A stretch of 64,000 nucleotides of DNA from Alteriqipengyuania flavescens (GCF_030406725.1 NZ_CP129107.1:868001-932000), one strand, 5' to 3'; positions 27,479 to 35,823 are shown, counted from the stretch's first letter. Notes: generated by a model not told the origin, from the letters alone. Made by a program: numbers and translations.

Positions 27479-28087
27479 ATGCGTCACGAAAAGATCGATG
27501 TAGAGGGTGCTACCGAGGTAAAGCGGTCGCGGCCGCAGGTGCTGGAGCGGGCGGAGGACCTGCTCGAAAAGACGCTGTTTGCCAGCCGCTGGCTGATGGC
27601 ACCGTTCTACTTGCTAATGATCGGCGCGCTCGGCATGCTGCTCGTCAAGTTCGCGCAGGAAAGCTGGCACATCGTCACCCATACGCTGTTCGTGAGCGAG
27701 GCCGATGCGGTGCTCGCCGTGCTCTAGCCGATCGACATCACGCTGACGGGCAACTTGCTGCTGATGGTGCTGTTCGCGGGTTACGAGAACTTCGTCTCCA
27801 AGATGGATGTCGCCGACCACGAAGACCGGCCCGACTGGATGGGCAAGGTCGATTTCTCCGGCCCCAAGCTGAAGCTGGTCGCTTCCATCGTCGCGATTTC
27901 GGGGATCAACCTGCTCAAGAACTTCATGGCGCTGGAGCCCGGCATCGTGAACGGCGAGAAGCAGGACCAGCTGTTCTGGCTCGTCACGATCCACATGGCC
28001 TTCGTCGGCAGCGGCGTGCTGCTTGCCTACATGGACAAGCTGACGATCAGCTCCAAGATGATCGAGAAGCAGACGAACAAGCTATAG
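27479..28087 (+). pseudogene. UPF0114 (YqhA) family membrane protein interrupted by an in-frame TAG
   Basis: Reading 27479-28087 in one frame gives 202 codons that match the UPF0114 family end to end: FASRWLMAPFYLLMIGALGM (helix 1), LTGNLLLMVLFAGYENFVS (helix 2 with the family's GYENFVS), AASIVAISGINLL-like helix 3 and a C-terminal helix ending LAYMDKLT. Codon 83 (27725-27727) is TAG, between helices 1 and 2, where E. coli YqhA has Ser. There is no frameshift and both sides are well conserved, so the lesion is recent, a sequencing error, or is read through. The function of the intact family is unknown. The 3' end overlaps the convergent acetyltransferase by six bases. Confidence 0.85.
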
Positions 28088-28615
28088 GGTGTCGGCGCGG
28101 GCTGCGCGGCGTTCGAACAGGTCGAGCGTGTCGCCGTCCTTTTCGATGGACCGCATAAGGGTGAAACCGAGCGTTTCGGCGAGTTTTACCGAGGCTGCAT
28201 TGCCGCGAGTGATCATGCACACGCTGCGGCGGCCGAACTCGGTATCGAACCACGCGTAGATCGCGCGCATCGCTTCCGATGCGAGGCCTTTCCCGCCCGC
28301 TTCGGGCCGCATGATCCAGCCGGCTTCCGGGCCGTCGTCGAAATCCTCCCCGATATCGCGGAAGGTGTGGAAGATGCCGGCCTGGCCGATGATCCGCCGC
28401 TCGCCCGCTTCACGCACCAGCAGCATGCCGTAACCGTGCAGCAGCCAGCTCCCGCCGTTCTTCTGGAAACGTTCGAAAGTGCGCGCAGGCTCGCTCGGCG
28501 GGCCGAGGTAGCGCGCGGTTTCCGGATGCGAGATGATTTCGTGAGTTTCGCGCCAGTCGCCGGCCTCGGGCAGCCATAGCTCCAGCCGCTCGGTCACAAG
28601 GAACGGCGCGCTCAC
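28082..28615 (-). CDS. GNAT family N-acetyltransferase (RimJ/RimL-like)
   Basis: A 177-aa acetyltransferase of the Acetyltransf_3 type: TERLELWLPEAGD at the N-terminus, GWIMRPEAGGKGLASEAM as the acetyl-CoA loop, and ITRGNAASVKLAETLGF at the C-terminus. Relatives acetylate ribosomal protein N-termini or small substrates. The start is a GTG overlapping the DUF445 stop as GTGA; an ATG-started longer frame would run antisense-like through the DUF445 gene and is rejected. Confidence 0.88.
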   Translation of the reverse strand: MSAPFLVTERLELWLPEAGDWRETHEIISHPETARYLGPPSEPARTFERFQKNGGSWLLHGYGMLLVREAGERRIIGQAGIFHTFRDIGEDFDDGPEAGWIMRPEAGGKGLASEAMRAIYAWFDTEFGRRSVCMITRGNAASVKLAETLGFTLMRSIEKDGDTLDLFERRAARADTL

Positions 28616-29865
28616 CACAGTTGCGTCAGCCCGTGTAGCGTCAGGCCAACGAGGCCGCCCACCAGCGTGCCGTTGATGCGGATGAACTGCAGGTCGCGCC
28701 CGACCGCGCCTTCCAGCCGGTCGGTCAGCGTGCGCGCATCCCAGCGGCGTACGGTTTCCGACACCAGCTGCACGATCTGGTCGCCGTGGCGGGTGGCGAC
28801 GCCCACGGCGGTGCGGCGGGCGAAACGGTTGATCTGCCACTGCAGGCGTTCGTCCTCGCGCAGGGCGTTGCCGAGATCGTCGAGGCTTTCGGCGAATTGC
28901 GCGCCGAGCGAGCTTTGCGGATCGCGCGCCCGCTTGATCAGGCTCTGGCGGATCCGCTCCCACACGCGCTGCCACCATTCCGCCACCGCCGGGTTGGCGA
29001 TCAGCTCGTTCTTCAGCTTCTCCACGCGGGCGCGGAAATCCTCGTCATGCTGCAAGTCGCGGGCGAGGGTTTCCAGCCCCTCTTCCAGCTTGTCGCGCAG
29101 CGGATGGTTGGGATCGACCAGCACTTCGGCCAGCAGCTTGTAAAGCCCGTCGAGCACGGAATTGGCCAGCCGCTCGTCCAGCCCGGTGAAGCGCAACAGC
29201 GCATTCGCCCGGTCGTGGATCATGTCGCGCACCATCGTCTCGTTGTCTTCCAGGACCAGCCCGGCCCAGCGGATGGTGCTGTCGACGAGCGGCAGGTGCT
29301 TGCGGTCGGCCATGGCGACTTCCATCATCCGCCCGAACAACGGCGCGACTTCGATCCGTTCGAGCTGGCTGGCGAGACCGGAGCGGACCTGCGTGCCGAG
29401 CCGTTCGGGATCGAGCGATTCGAGCAGTTCGGCGAACAGCTCGGTCGCGCCCGCACGGATGCGCGATGGTCCTTCCCGGCCCGGTTCGGACAGGAAATTG
29501 CCCGCCGCCCCGGCGAGGTTCATGTCCTTCATCCGCCGCGCCACGACCTGCGGGATGAGGAAATTCTCGCGCAGGAAGACCGCCATCGTGTCGGCGATGC
29601 GGTCCTTGTTCTCCGGGATGATCGCCGTGTGCGGAATCGGCAGGCCGAGCGGGCGGCGGAACAGCGCGGTGACCGCGAACCAGTCCGCCAGTCCGCCGAC
29701 AAGGCCGGCCTCGGCAAAGGCATGGACATAGCCCCATGCCCAGTGCGCGCCTTCGAACCGGCCGGAGACGAGGAAGACGGCGGCCATTACCACCAGCATG
29801 CCGGTGGCGGCGATCCGCATCCTTCGGGCGCGGTCCTGCAACAGGGGCGAAGCGGCGGCGGTCAT
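28612..29865 (-). CDS. DUF445 membrane protein (YjiN-like)
   Basis: A 417-aa protein with a transmembrane helix near the N-terminus (residues about 15-35), a long helical, charged middle, and a C-terminal hydrophobic end (GTLVGGLVGLTLHGLTQL). ADWFAVTALFRRPLGLPIPHTAIIP is the DUF445 signature. The function of the family is unknown. It lies 9 bases after the RND permease stop, so it probably belongs to the efflux transcript, with the acetyltransferase coupled downstream. Confidence 0.9.
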   Translation of the reverse strand: MTAAASPLLQDRARRMRIAATGMLVVMAAVFLVSGRFEGAHWAWGYVHAFAEAGLVGGLADWFAVTALFRRPLGLPIPHTAIIPENKDRIADTMAVFLRENFLIPQVVARRMKDMNLAGAAGNFLSEPGREGPSRIRAGATELFAELLESLDPERLGTQVRSGLASQLERIEVAPLFGRMMEVAMADRKHLPLVDSTIRWAGLVLEDNETMVRDMIHDRANALLRFTGLDERLANSVLDGLYKLLAEVLVDPNHPLRDKLEEGLETLARDLQHDEDFRARVEKLKNELIANPAVAEWWQRVWERIRQSLIKRARDPQSSLGAQFAESLDDLGNALREDERLQWQINRFARRTAVGVATRHGDQIVQLVSETVRRWDARTLTDRLEGAVGRDLQFIRINGTLVGGLVGLTLHGLTQLW

Positions 29866-29874
29866 GGCCGCGGC

Positions 29875-32800
29875 CTATTCGGCCGGCTGAAGTCCGTCTT
29901 CGGCGCGAGTTTGTATGGTCCGGGTATCATCACCTTTCCTGTAACTCAGGAAACGCTGGCTTAGCCATGGCCCCATGCGTTTTTCGATGCCGTCGGCCAG
30001 GCTGAAGCCCGCTGGGACGATCAGCAGCGTTAGCACGGTGGATAGCAGCAGCCCGCCGATCACGACCGTACCCATCGGCGCGCGCCATGCGCCGTCCGCG
30101 CCGATGGAAACGGCAGTCGGGACCATGCCCGCGCCCATCGCCACCGTGGTCATCACGATCGGCTGGGCGCGCTTGCGGCCCGCATCGATGATGGCATCGA
30201 ACTTGCGCACGCCCTGCGCCATCTCCTCGATCGCGAAGTCGACCAGCAGGATGGAATTCTTCGCGACGATCCCGAACAGCAGCAGGATGCCGATGAACAC
30301 CGGCATGGAGATCTGCTGGCCGATCAGGTTGATCGCGATGATCCCGCCCAGCGGCGCGAGCAGCAGCGAACCCATGTTGACCAGCGGGCTCATTAGCCGC
30401 TGGTACAGCAGCACCAGCACCGCGAAGACCAGCAGGATACCGGTAACGAGCGCGGTCTGGAAATCGGCGATCAGATCGGCCAGGAACTCCTCGCCGCCGG
30501 CCGCCTGGGTGCTGACCCCGGTCGGCAGATTCTGCATCGCGGGCAGGGCGTTGATCCGCTGGGTCGCGGTGCCGAGATCGGCGCCGGGCGCAAGGTCCGC
30601 GCCGATGAAGACGCGGCGCTGACGGTCGTAGCGCTGTATTTCGGTTGGTCCGGCCCCGAAGCTGATTTCCGCCACCCGCTCCAGCGGCACGGAGCCGCCG
30701 GTCGCGGTGGGCACCGGGAGATTGCGGATCGTGTCGAGATTGCCGCGTCCGCTTTCGGGCAGCATCACGCGGATCGGCACCTGGCGGTCGGACAGGGAGA
30801 AGCGCGCGGCGGACTGGTCGGTTTCGCCGATGGTGGCGATTCGGATGGCCTGGCTGAGCGCAACGGTGGTCACGCCGAGCGAAGCGGCAAGGTCGGCGCG
30901 CGGGGTGATGATGAGTTCGGGCCGCTGCAAGTCGGCCTCGACCCGCGGCTGGCGCACGACATCGAGCCCGCGCATCTCTTCGACTACCAGCTGCGCGGTA
31001 TTCGAAAGCAATTCGGGATCGCTTCCCTGCAGCAAAACAGTGATGTCACGTCCAGAACCGCCGCCCGGCCCCTGATTGTTCTGGAAGCTCACCCGCGCAT
31101 CGGCGATGTCGGAGAACAGCAGCGCCGTCTCGCGCTCGAAATCCTGGCTGTTGCGCACGCGGTCTTCGCGCAGGGTGACATTGAGGTTGGCATCGCCTTC
31201 GTTGACATTGACGAGGACGTCCTCGACCTCCTGCTGCTGTTTCAGGATGTCCTCGACCTGGTCGGCGACTGCTTCGGTCTGCTCCAGCGTGGTGCCGGGC
31301 ACCATCGAGATGCGCACGCGGCTGAAGTCGAGGTTCACGTCGGGGAAGAACTGCACCGGCGTCGCCGTGATGGCGAGGATGGTCATGACGAAGGACATCA
31401 GGCCCACGCCCATCACCTTGACCCGGTTGTCCGCAAAGCGCGCCCGGAACCGGCCCGAACGCCAGCGGTACCACGCGCCGAAGCGGGTCGAACCGAAGAT
31501 GCCGAGGATGACCTTGCGCAGCACCCACGCAAAGCCGCTGGTGACGTACCACGCGATGACGGCGGCGAGGATCAGCAGCAGGAACATCCGGATCAGGCCG
31601 AGGCCGATGATCGGCTGCAGGAACTGGTTGCTGTGGTAGTAGAGCAAGCCGGTGATGCCTGCGAAGACGAGGCCGATAACCGTGAAAATCACGATGCCGA
31701 ACGGGTATTGCCACCAGCGCGCGTGGACTTTCTCCAGCCCGGCACGGATGCGCTCGGCGCCGCTGCGGTCCAGCGTCCAGCGCAACAGCCGGTCGTAACG
31801 GTCGATCCACGGCCCGTTGGCGTGGTCGGCATGGCCGTGCGATTTCAGGAAATAGGCCGCGATCATCGGCGTGATCATGCGCGCGACCGCAAGGCTCATC
31901 AGCACTGCGACCACCACGGTGAGGCCGAAATTCTTGAAGAACTCGCCCGCGATACCGGGCATCAGGCCGACCGGCAGGAACACCGCGACAATAGAGAAGG
32001 TGGTGGCGACCACGGCGAGGCCGATCTCGTCCGCCGCGTCGATACTGGCCTGGTAAGCCGTCTTGCCCATGCGCATGTGGCGCACGATGTTCTCGATCTC
32101 CACGATCGCATCGTCGACCAGCACCCCGGCGACGAGGCCCAGCGCCAGCAGGCTGAGCGAATTGAGCGTGAAGCCCAGCAGGTCCATGAACCAGAAGGTC
32201 GGGATCGCCGAAAGCGGAATGGCGAGCGCCGCGATGATCGTCGCGCGCCAGTCGCGCAGGAAGAAGAACACCACGATCACCGCCAGCACGGCGCCTTCGA
32301 TCATGGCCGCCATGGAGGAGGAATACTGCCCCTTGGTGTACTGCACCTCGTTATCGAGCTCGACGATGTCGACGCCGGGGTTCTCTTCCTCGATCTGCCT
32401 GATGACTTCCTGCGCCGCGTCATAGACGCTGACGTCGGATTCGCCCTTCGCGCGGGTCAGGCCGAACGTGACCACGGGCTTGCCGTTGACCTTGGATATG
32501 GAGGTGATTTCGCTGTTGCCATCGGTCACGTCGGCGACATCGGTCAGCTTGATCGTGCGGCCGCCGCCCAGTGAGATATTGCGCTGGCCGAGCTCGTAGG
32601 CGGTTTCCGCATTGCCGAGCACACGGACCGACTGGCGCGAGCCGGCGATTTCCGCCTGGCCGCCGCCGGCATCGAGGTTGCTCTGCCGCAGCACCGAGTT
32701 GATCTGCGCCGCCGTGACGCCGAGCGACTGCATGCGTGCCGGGTCGAGGATGACGCGGATTTCACGGTCGACCCCGCCGCGCCGGCCGGCAGAGGCCATG

Positions 32801-33318
32801 CCGGGCACCGCCAGTAGCCGCTTCGACACGACATCGTCGACGAACCAGCTGAGCTGCTCCATCGTCATGTCTTCCGATTCCACGGCGTAGCTGGCGAAGG
32901 GACGACTGGAGTTCTGGACGCGGAAAACCCGCGGCTCGAGAATGCCGTCTGGCAAGTCGCCGCGGATCTGGTCGACCGCCGCCTTCACCTCGTTCACCGC
33001 GACGTTCACGTCGACGCCGATCTGCATGCGCACGACCGTCTGGCTGAAGCCTTCGCTGACCTGCGATTCGATCAGGTCCACGCCCTCGACCGTGCTGACC
33101 GAGGATTCCACCTTTTCGGTGATCTGCGTGTCGAGCTCGCTCGGCGCGGCGCCGGGCTGCGAAATGCCGACGATGACGACCGGGAAATCGACGTCCGGGT
33201 CGTTCTGCACTTCCATCCGATTGAAACTGAGGATGCCGGCAAATGTCAGCGCCACGAACAGGACGATCGGGACGACCGGGTTGCGGATCGACCAGGCGGA
33301 GATGTTGCGGAAATTCAC
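29875..33318 (-). CDS. RND efflux permease (AcrB/MexB-type) with extra transmembrane insertion
   Basis: An 1147-aa inner-membrane proton-driven pump. The RND pattern of two halves, each a transmembrane helix, a periplasmic porter domain and a helix cluster, is clear. The proton-relay pair is in GVLVDDAIVEIEN (Asp402, Asp403). It is about 100 residues longer than AcrB (1049). The excess is at about residues 516-630, between the two halves, with two additional hydrophobic segments (about 540-560 and 572-600). The start is GTG at 33318, matching the family N-terminus NFRNISAWSIRNPV, 7 bases after the adaptor stop. No outer-membrane channel gene is nearby. Confidence 0.94.
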   Translation of the reverse strand: MNFRNISAWSIRNPVVPIVLFVALTFAGILSFNRMEVQNDPDVDFPVVIVGISQPGAAPSELDTQITEKVESSVSTVEGVDLIESQVSEGFSQTVVRMQIGVDVNVAVNEVKAAVDQIRGDLPDGILEPRVFRVQNSSRPFASYAVESEDMTMEQLSWFVDDVVSKRLLAVPGMASAGRRGGVDREIRVILDPARMQSLGVTAAQINSVLRQSNLDAGGGQAEIAGSRQSVRVLGNAETAYELGQRNISLGGGRTIKLTDVADVTDGNSEITSISKVNGKPVVTFGLTRAKGESDVSVYDAAQEVIRQIEEENPGVDIVELDNEVQYTKGQYSSSMAAMIEGAVLAVIVVFFFLRDWRATIIAALAIPLSAIPTFWFMDLLGFTLNSLSLLALGLVAGVLVDDAIVEIENIVRHMRMGKTAYQASIDAADEIGLAVVATTFSIVAVFLPVGLMPGIAGEFFKNFGLTVVVAVLMSLAVARMITPMIAAYFLKSHGHADHANGPWIDRYDRLLRWTLDRSGAERIRAGLEKVHARWWQYPFGIVIFTVIGLVFAGITGLLYYHSNQFLQPIIGLGLIRMFLLLILAAVIAWYVTSGFAWVLRKVILGIFGSTRFGAWYRWRSGRFRARFADNRVKVMGVGLMSFVMTILAITATPVQFFPDVNLDFSRVRISMVPGTTLEQTEAVADQVEDILKQQQEVEDVLVNVNEGDANLNVTLREDRVRNSQDFERETALLFSDIADARVSFQNNQGPGGGSGRDITVLLQGSDPELLSNTAQLVVEEMRGLDVVRQPRVEADLQRPELIITPRADLAASLGVTTVALSQAIRIATIGETDQSAARFSLSDRQVPIRVMLPESGRGNLDTIRNLPVPTATGGSVPLERVAEISFGAGPTEIQRYDRQRRVFIGADLAPGADLGTATQRINALPAMQNLPTGVSTQAAGGEEFLADLIADFQTALVTGILLVFAVLVLLYQRLMSPLVNMGSLLLAPLGGIIAINLIGQQISMPVFIGILLLFGIVAKNSILLVDFAIEEMAQGVRKFDAIIDAGRKRAQPIVMTTVAMGAGMVPTAVSIGADGAWRAPMGTVVIGGLLLSTVLTLLIVPAGFSLADGIEKRMGPWLSQRFLSYRKGDDTRTIQTRAEDGLQPAE

Positions 33319-33325
33319 GTTGCGA

Positions 33326-34537
33326 TCACCGGCGCGGGGCGACCGGACGCACGGTCTCCCCTTCGTTGAGGAAGCCGCCGGCGCGAAGCACGACACGCTC
33401 TGTGCCGCTGAGGCCGGAGGCGATAGCCACGCCGTTCTGCGTGATCAGGCCGGTTTCCACCGCGCGGCGGACGATCTTGTTGTCCTCGCCGATGATGAAA
33501 ACGTAGCTGCCTTCGTCGTCGCTCATCACCGCGCTTTCGGGCAGCAGCGGCGCGACCAGCGTGCCGCTGTTGATGGTCGCGGTGGCAAAGCCGCCGGGCT
33601 TGAGCGCCTCGTTATAAGACAGGGCGATGCGCGCCGTGCCCTGCCGGTTCTGCTGGTCGATGGTCGGCGCGATCTGCCAGACCTGGCCGGAAAATTCGCG
33701 GTCGGTCCCGACCGGCTGCACGGTGGCGGCGGTGCCGGTGGCGATGCGGGCCAGCTCGGCCTCGCCCACCTGCGCCAGCATTTCCATTTCGCCGCCGCGG
33801 GCGATGGTGAAGAGCGAGGGCGTGCCGGCGCTAACCGTCTGGCCGGGCTCGACGCTGCGCGACAGGACGAGGCCGGAGACCGGGGCATAGATGTTGAGGC
33901 GGGCGTTGCGGGCCTGCAATTCGTTCAGCTGCGCGCGGGCGACCTGCACCCGGGCACGGGCCGCATCGCGCGTTGCGGTGAGGCGGTCGACATCGGCGGT
34001 GGAGATGAAACCGCGCTCGACCAGCTTGAGGGCGCGTTCGAGATTGCTCTGCGCAAGGTCGAGATCGGCCTGCGCCACGCCGATCTGGGCACGGGCGGCA
34101 GCGGCCTGCTGGTTCTGGACGGAGCGGTCGATGCTCACGAGCACCTGCCCCTGGCGCACCCAGTCGCCGGCATCGGCGTTGACGGATACGACGCGGCCGC
34201 CTTCACCGACGACGCCGACGCTGGTTTCGCGGCGCGCGGCGATGGTGCCGGTCGCGCTCAGCGTGCCTTCGATGGTGGTCCGGCCCGGCGCGACGACGGT
34301 CACTGCCGGGGCTTCTTCGGCATTGCCGGTGTCGGCGGGGGCGCCGCCGCCCTTGATCATGGCATAGGCAGCGATGGCCGCCAGCAGCGCGATAACGACG
34401 GCGATGATGATGATCCGCCGCCGCTTGCGCCGGTCCGCATCGTCGGTAGTGTCGATTTCGACACGGCTGTCCGTATCCGCGGCAATCTCGTGCTGCGGGC
34501 GCCATTTATCTTTTTCCACGCCGGTTTCGTAATTCAT
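33326..34537 (-). CDS. RND efflux periplasmic adaptor (membrane fusion protein)
   Basis: A 403-aa HlyD/AcrA-type adaptor. It has an acidic and then basic cytoplasmic N-terminus, one transmembrane anchor (IIIIAVVIALLAAIAAYAM, about 41-59), a biotinyl-lipoyl-like half (VVGEGGRVVSVNADAGDWV), an alpha-hairpin rich in Ala, Gln and Leu (about 140-215), the second lipoyl half (LNIYAPVSGLVLSRSVEPG) and beta-barrel domains. It is not a lipoprotein, unlike AcrA. First gene of the efflux operon; a candidate operator overlaps its predicted promoter. Confidence 0.93.
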   Translation of the reverse strand: MNYETGVEKDKWRPQHEIAADTDSRVEIDTTDDADRRKRRRIIIIAVVIALLAAIAAYAMIKGGGAPADTGNAEEAPAVTVVAPGRTTIEGTLSATGTIAARRETSVGVVGEGGRVVSVNADAGDWVRQGQVLVSIDRSVQNQQAAAARAQIGVAQADLDLAQSNLERALKLVERGFISTADVDRLTATRDAARARVQVARAQLNELQARNARLNIYAPVSGLVLSRSVEPGQTVSAGTPSLFTIARGGEMEMLAQVGEAELARIATGTAATVQPVGTDREFSGQVWQIAPTIDQQNRQGTARIALSYNEALKPGGFATATINSGTLVAPLLPESAVMSDDEGSYVFIIGEDNKIVRRAVETGLITQNGVAIASGLSGTERVVLRAGGFLNEGETVRPVAPRR

Positions 34538-34567
34538 CTCTTAGTGCCCCATGGCGGATCGGGCCGT

Positions 34568-34587
34568 GTGTTATCTTAATATAGCAC
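34568..34587. promoter_or_regulatory. candidate operator palindrome upstream of the RND efflux operon
   Basis: A 20-bp imperfect palindrome (GTGTTATC on one side, GATAGCAC-like on the other, around TTAA) matches its reverse complement at 16 of 20 positions. It overlaps the predicted -10 of the efflux operon, 31 bases before the adaptor start. The size and position fit a dimeric TetR- or MarR-type repressor site, but no regulator gene is adjacent. Confidence 0.45.
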
Positions 34588-34600
34588 CCCCGGCAAGCAA
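34573..34600 (-). promoter_or_regulatory. candidate housekeeping promoter of the RND efflux operon
   Basis: On the minus strand TTGCTT (34600-34595) and TAAGAT (34578-34573) are 16 bases apart. This is the only A/T-rich block in the 232-base gap upstream of the adaptor gene. Motif evidence only. Confidence 0.35.
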
Positions 34601-34704
34601 CATTCCGCGCTTAGCCCGGGTGGTTTGCCTGAGCAATCGCCGCCCCGACCGGGGGTGCAACTCCCTCGACAAGTGACGTGAAACGGCCACAGGGCGCAAG
34701 ACAA

Positions 34705-34735
34705 GGGGCAGCCCGGCGCACTGCCGGACCGCCCC
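34705..34735 (-). terminator. intrinsic terminator after the GlsB-type gene
   Basis: On the minus strand GGGGCGGTCCGGC pairs with GCCGGGCTGCCCC (13 bp, two G-U pairs) around a 5-base loop, followed by TTGTCTTG. It closes the 34770-35033 gene. Confidence 0.75.
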
Positions 34736-34769
34736 TGCCAAAGCTGCCGAAACAGCTAGAGAATGTGTG

Positions 34770-35033
34770 TTAGCGTACCCGACCGCGCTGGATCAGGTTC
34801 ACGATGGCGAGCAGCACGATGGCGCCGAGGATCGCGACGAGCAGGCCCGTAAGCGAGAATTCCTGCACGCTTCCGGCAACGCCGAACTGGTTGGCGATCA
34901 GATTGCCGATAACCGAGCCGATGCAGCCGACGATGACGTTCCAGATGATGCCCATCGATGCGTCGCGGTTCATCACCATGCTCGCGAGCCAGCCGGCCAC
35001 ACCGCCGACGATAATTGCAATAATCCAACCCAT
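34770..35033 (-). CDS. GlsB/YeaQ/YmgE family stress-response membrane protein
   Basis: An 87-aa transglycosylase-associated-type membrane protein with three hydrophobic, glycine-rich segments: IIAIIVGGVAGWLASMVM, MGIIWNVIVGCIGSVIGNLI and LTGLLVAILGAIVLLAIVNLI. Members are small inner-membrane proteins induced by stress in several bacteria; no enzymatic role is established. AGGAGGT precedes the ATG at ideal spacing. It is monocistronic, with an EcfG-type promoter upstream and a terminator downstream, which fits general-stress control. Confidence 0.93.
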   Translation of the reverse strand: MGWIIAIIVGGVAGWLASMVMNRDASMGIIWNVIVGCIGSVIGNLIANQFGVAGSVQEFSLTGLLVAILGAIVLLAIVNLIQRGRVR

Positions 35034-35081
35034 ACGTACCTCCTGTTTATTATTATGGCCTGCATGGCCTATGCCGGGTGA

Positions 35082-35106
35082 AACGGCATTGTCCCGCAGA
35101 CGTTCC
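35082..35106 (-). promoter_or_regulatory. EcfG-type (general stress response) promoter of the GlsB-type gene
   Basis: On the minus strand GGAAC (35106-35102) and CGTT (35085-35082) are exactly 16 bases apart, the consensus for EcfG/SigT promoters of alphaproteobacteria. A start about 8 bases downstream would give a leader of about 40 bases ending in AGGAGGT. The stress-protein target supports the call. Confidence 0.65.
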
Positions 35107-35146
35107 CGATTTCGTCGCGCAACATTTCGGGAGGAGAACGGAAACG

Positions 35147-35173
35147 GCCCGCCGCGCAGGACGCGCGGCAGGC
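35147..35173 (-). terminator. intrinsic terminator after sciP
   Basis: On the minus strand GCCTGCCGCGC pairs with GCGCGGCGGGC around a 5-base loop, followed by CGTTTCCGTT. It lies 37 bases beyond the sciP stop and separates it from the GlsB promoter. Confidence 0.65.
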
Positions 35174-35209
35174 CGGATCAGTCGGATTATGCCGCCTGCG
35201 CGGCCCGGA

Positions 35210-35509
35210 TCAGTACTTGAGCTGGCGATCGTAGAGATCGCGGTAATGCTGGATGCGCGTGACCCGCAGGCCCTGCATGCCGGACCGATCGACCGCGCGC
35301 TGCCACGAGGCGAACTCTTCCAGGGTGAGGTTGTAGCGTTCCAGCACCTCGTCAATCGTCAGCAGGCCGCCGTTTACGGCCGCGACGACTTCCGCCTTGC
35401 GGCGCACCACCCAGCGCTTCGTGCTCGGCTTGGGCAGGTCCTTGAGCGAGAGCGGCTCGCCGAGCGGGCCAATCACGTGTTCGGGGCGGATTTTCTGGTT
35501 CTCGATCAT
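35210..35509 (-). CDS. sciP: DUF1153 protein, SciP-type CtrA inhibitor
   Basis: A 99-aa small helical DNA/CtrA-binding protein. The DUF1153 core is clear: RPEHVIGPLGEPLSLKDLP, TKRWVVRRKAEVVAAVNGGL, and YNLTLEEFASWQRAVDR (a helix-turn-helix-like segment). In Caulobacter SciP binds CtrA and blocks its transcriptional activation after division. That role is inferred here. The ATG overlaps the stop of the upstream 105-aa gene as ATGA. Confidence 0.92.
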   Translation of the reverse strand: MIENQKIRPEHVIGPLGEPLSLKDLPKPSTKRWVVRRKAEVVAAVNGGLLTIDEVLERYNLTLEEFASWQRAVDRSGMQGLRVTRIQHYRDLYDRQLKY

Positions 35510-35823
35510 TCGTATCCTCGGTCGCCGGTGGCCGCCGTTGTCGGGTGAGAGGCAGCAATGCCACCCGTGATTTTGCCATTTGATAAAGCGTGTTGGTTAA
35601 TTTGCCGTTTGCCATGTTCGGCAGGCACGATGTCGTCCAGCGAGCCAAGCTTGCCGAAACTGGTCGGGCGCCGCCAACCCGATGGCCGCATCAGCAGCGC
35701 CAGCTCCCGCTGGGCGGCGAGGCGCGCAGTCAGCTCCGGCCAGGCGATCGGGCGCAGGGCCTCCTCGTCGGCGAGCGCAGGCGCATCGATCGCCGTGAAG
35801 GAATCGTGGTTGGCTTCGTTCAT
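35506..35823 (-). CDS. conserved hypothetical protein coupled to sciP (105 aa)
   Basis: A 105-codon frame from ATG 35823 whose stop overlaps the sciP start by four bases, strong evidence that it is translated. The N-terminus is acidic; LRPIAWPELTARLAAQRELA forms an amphipathic helix; GKRQINQHALSNGK near the C-terminus resembles a segment I recall from short sphingomonad proteins at this locus. There is no membrane segment or catalytic motif. The function is unknown; the pairing suggests a link to CtrA/SciP control. Confidence 0.72.
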   Translation of the reverse strand: MNEANHDSFTAIDAPALADEEALRPIAWPELTARLAAQRELALLMRPSGWRRPTSFGKLGSLDDIVPAEHGKRQINQHALSNGKITGGIAASHPTTAATGDRGYE

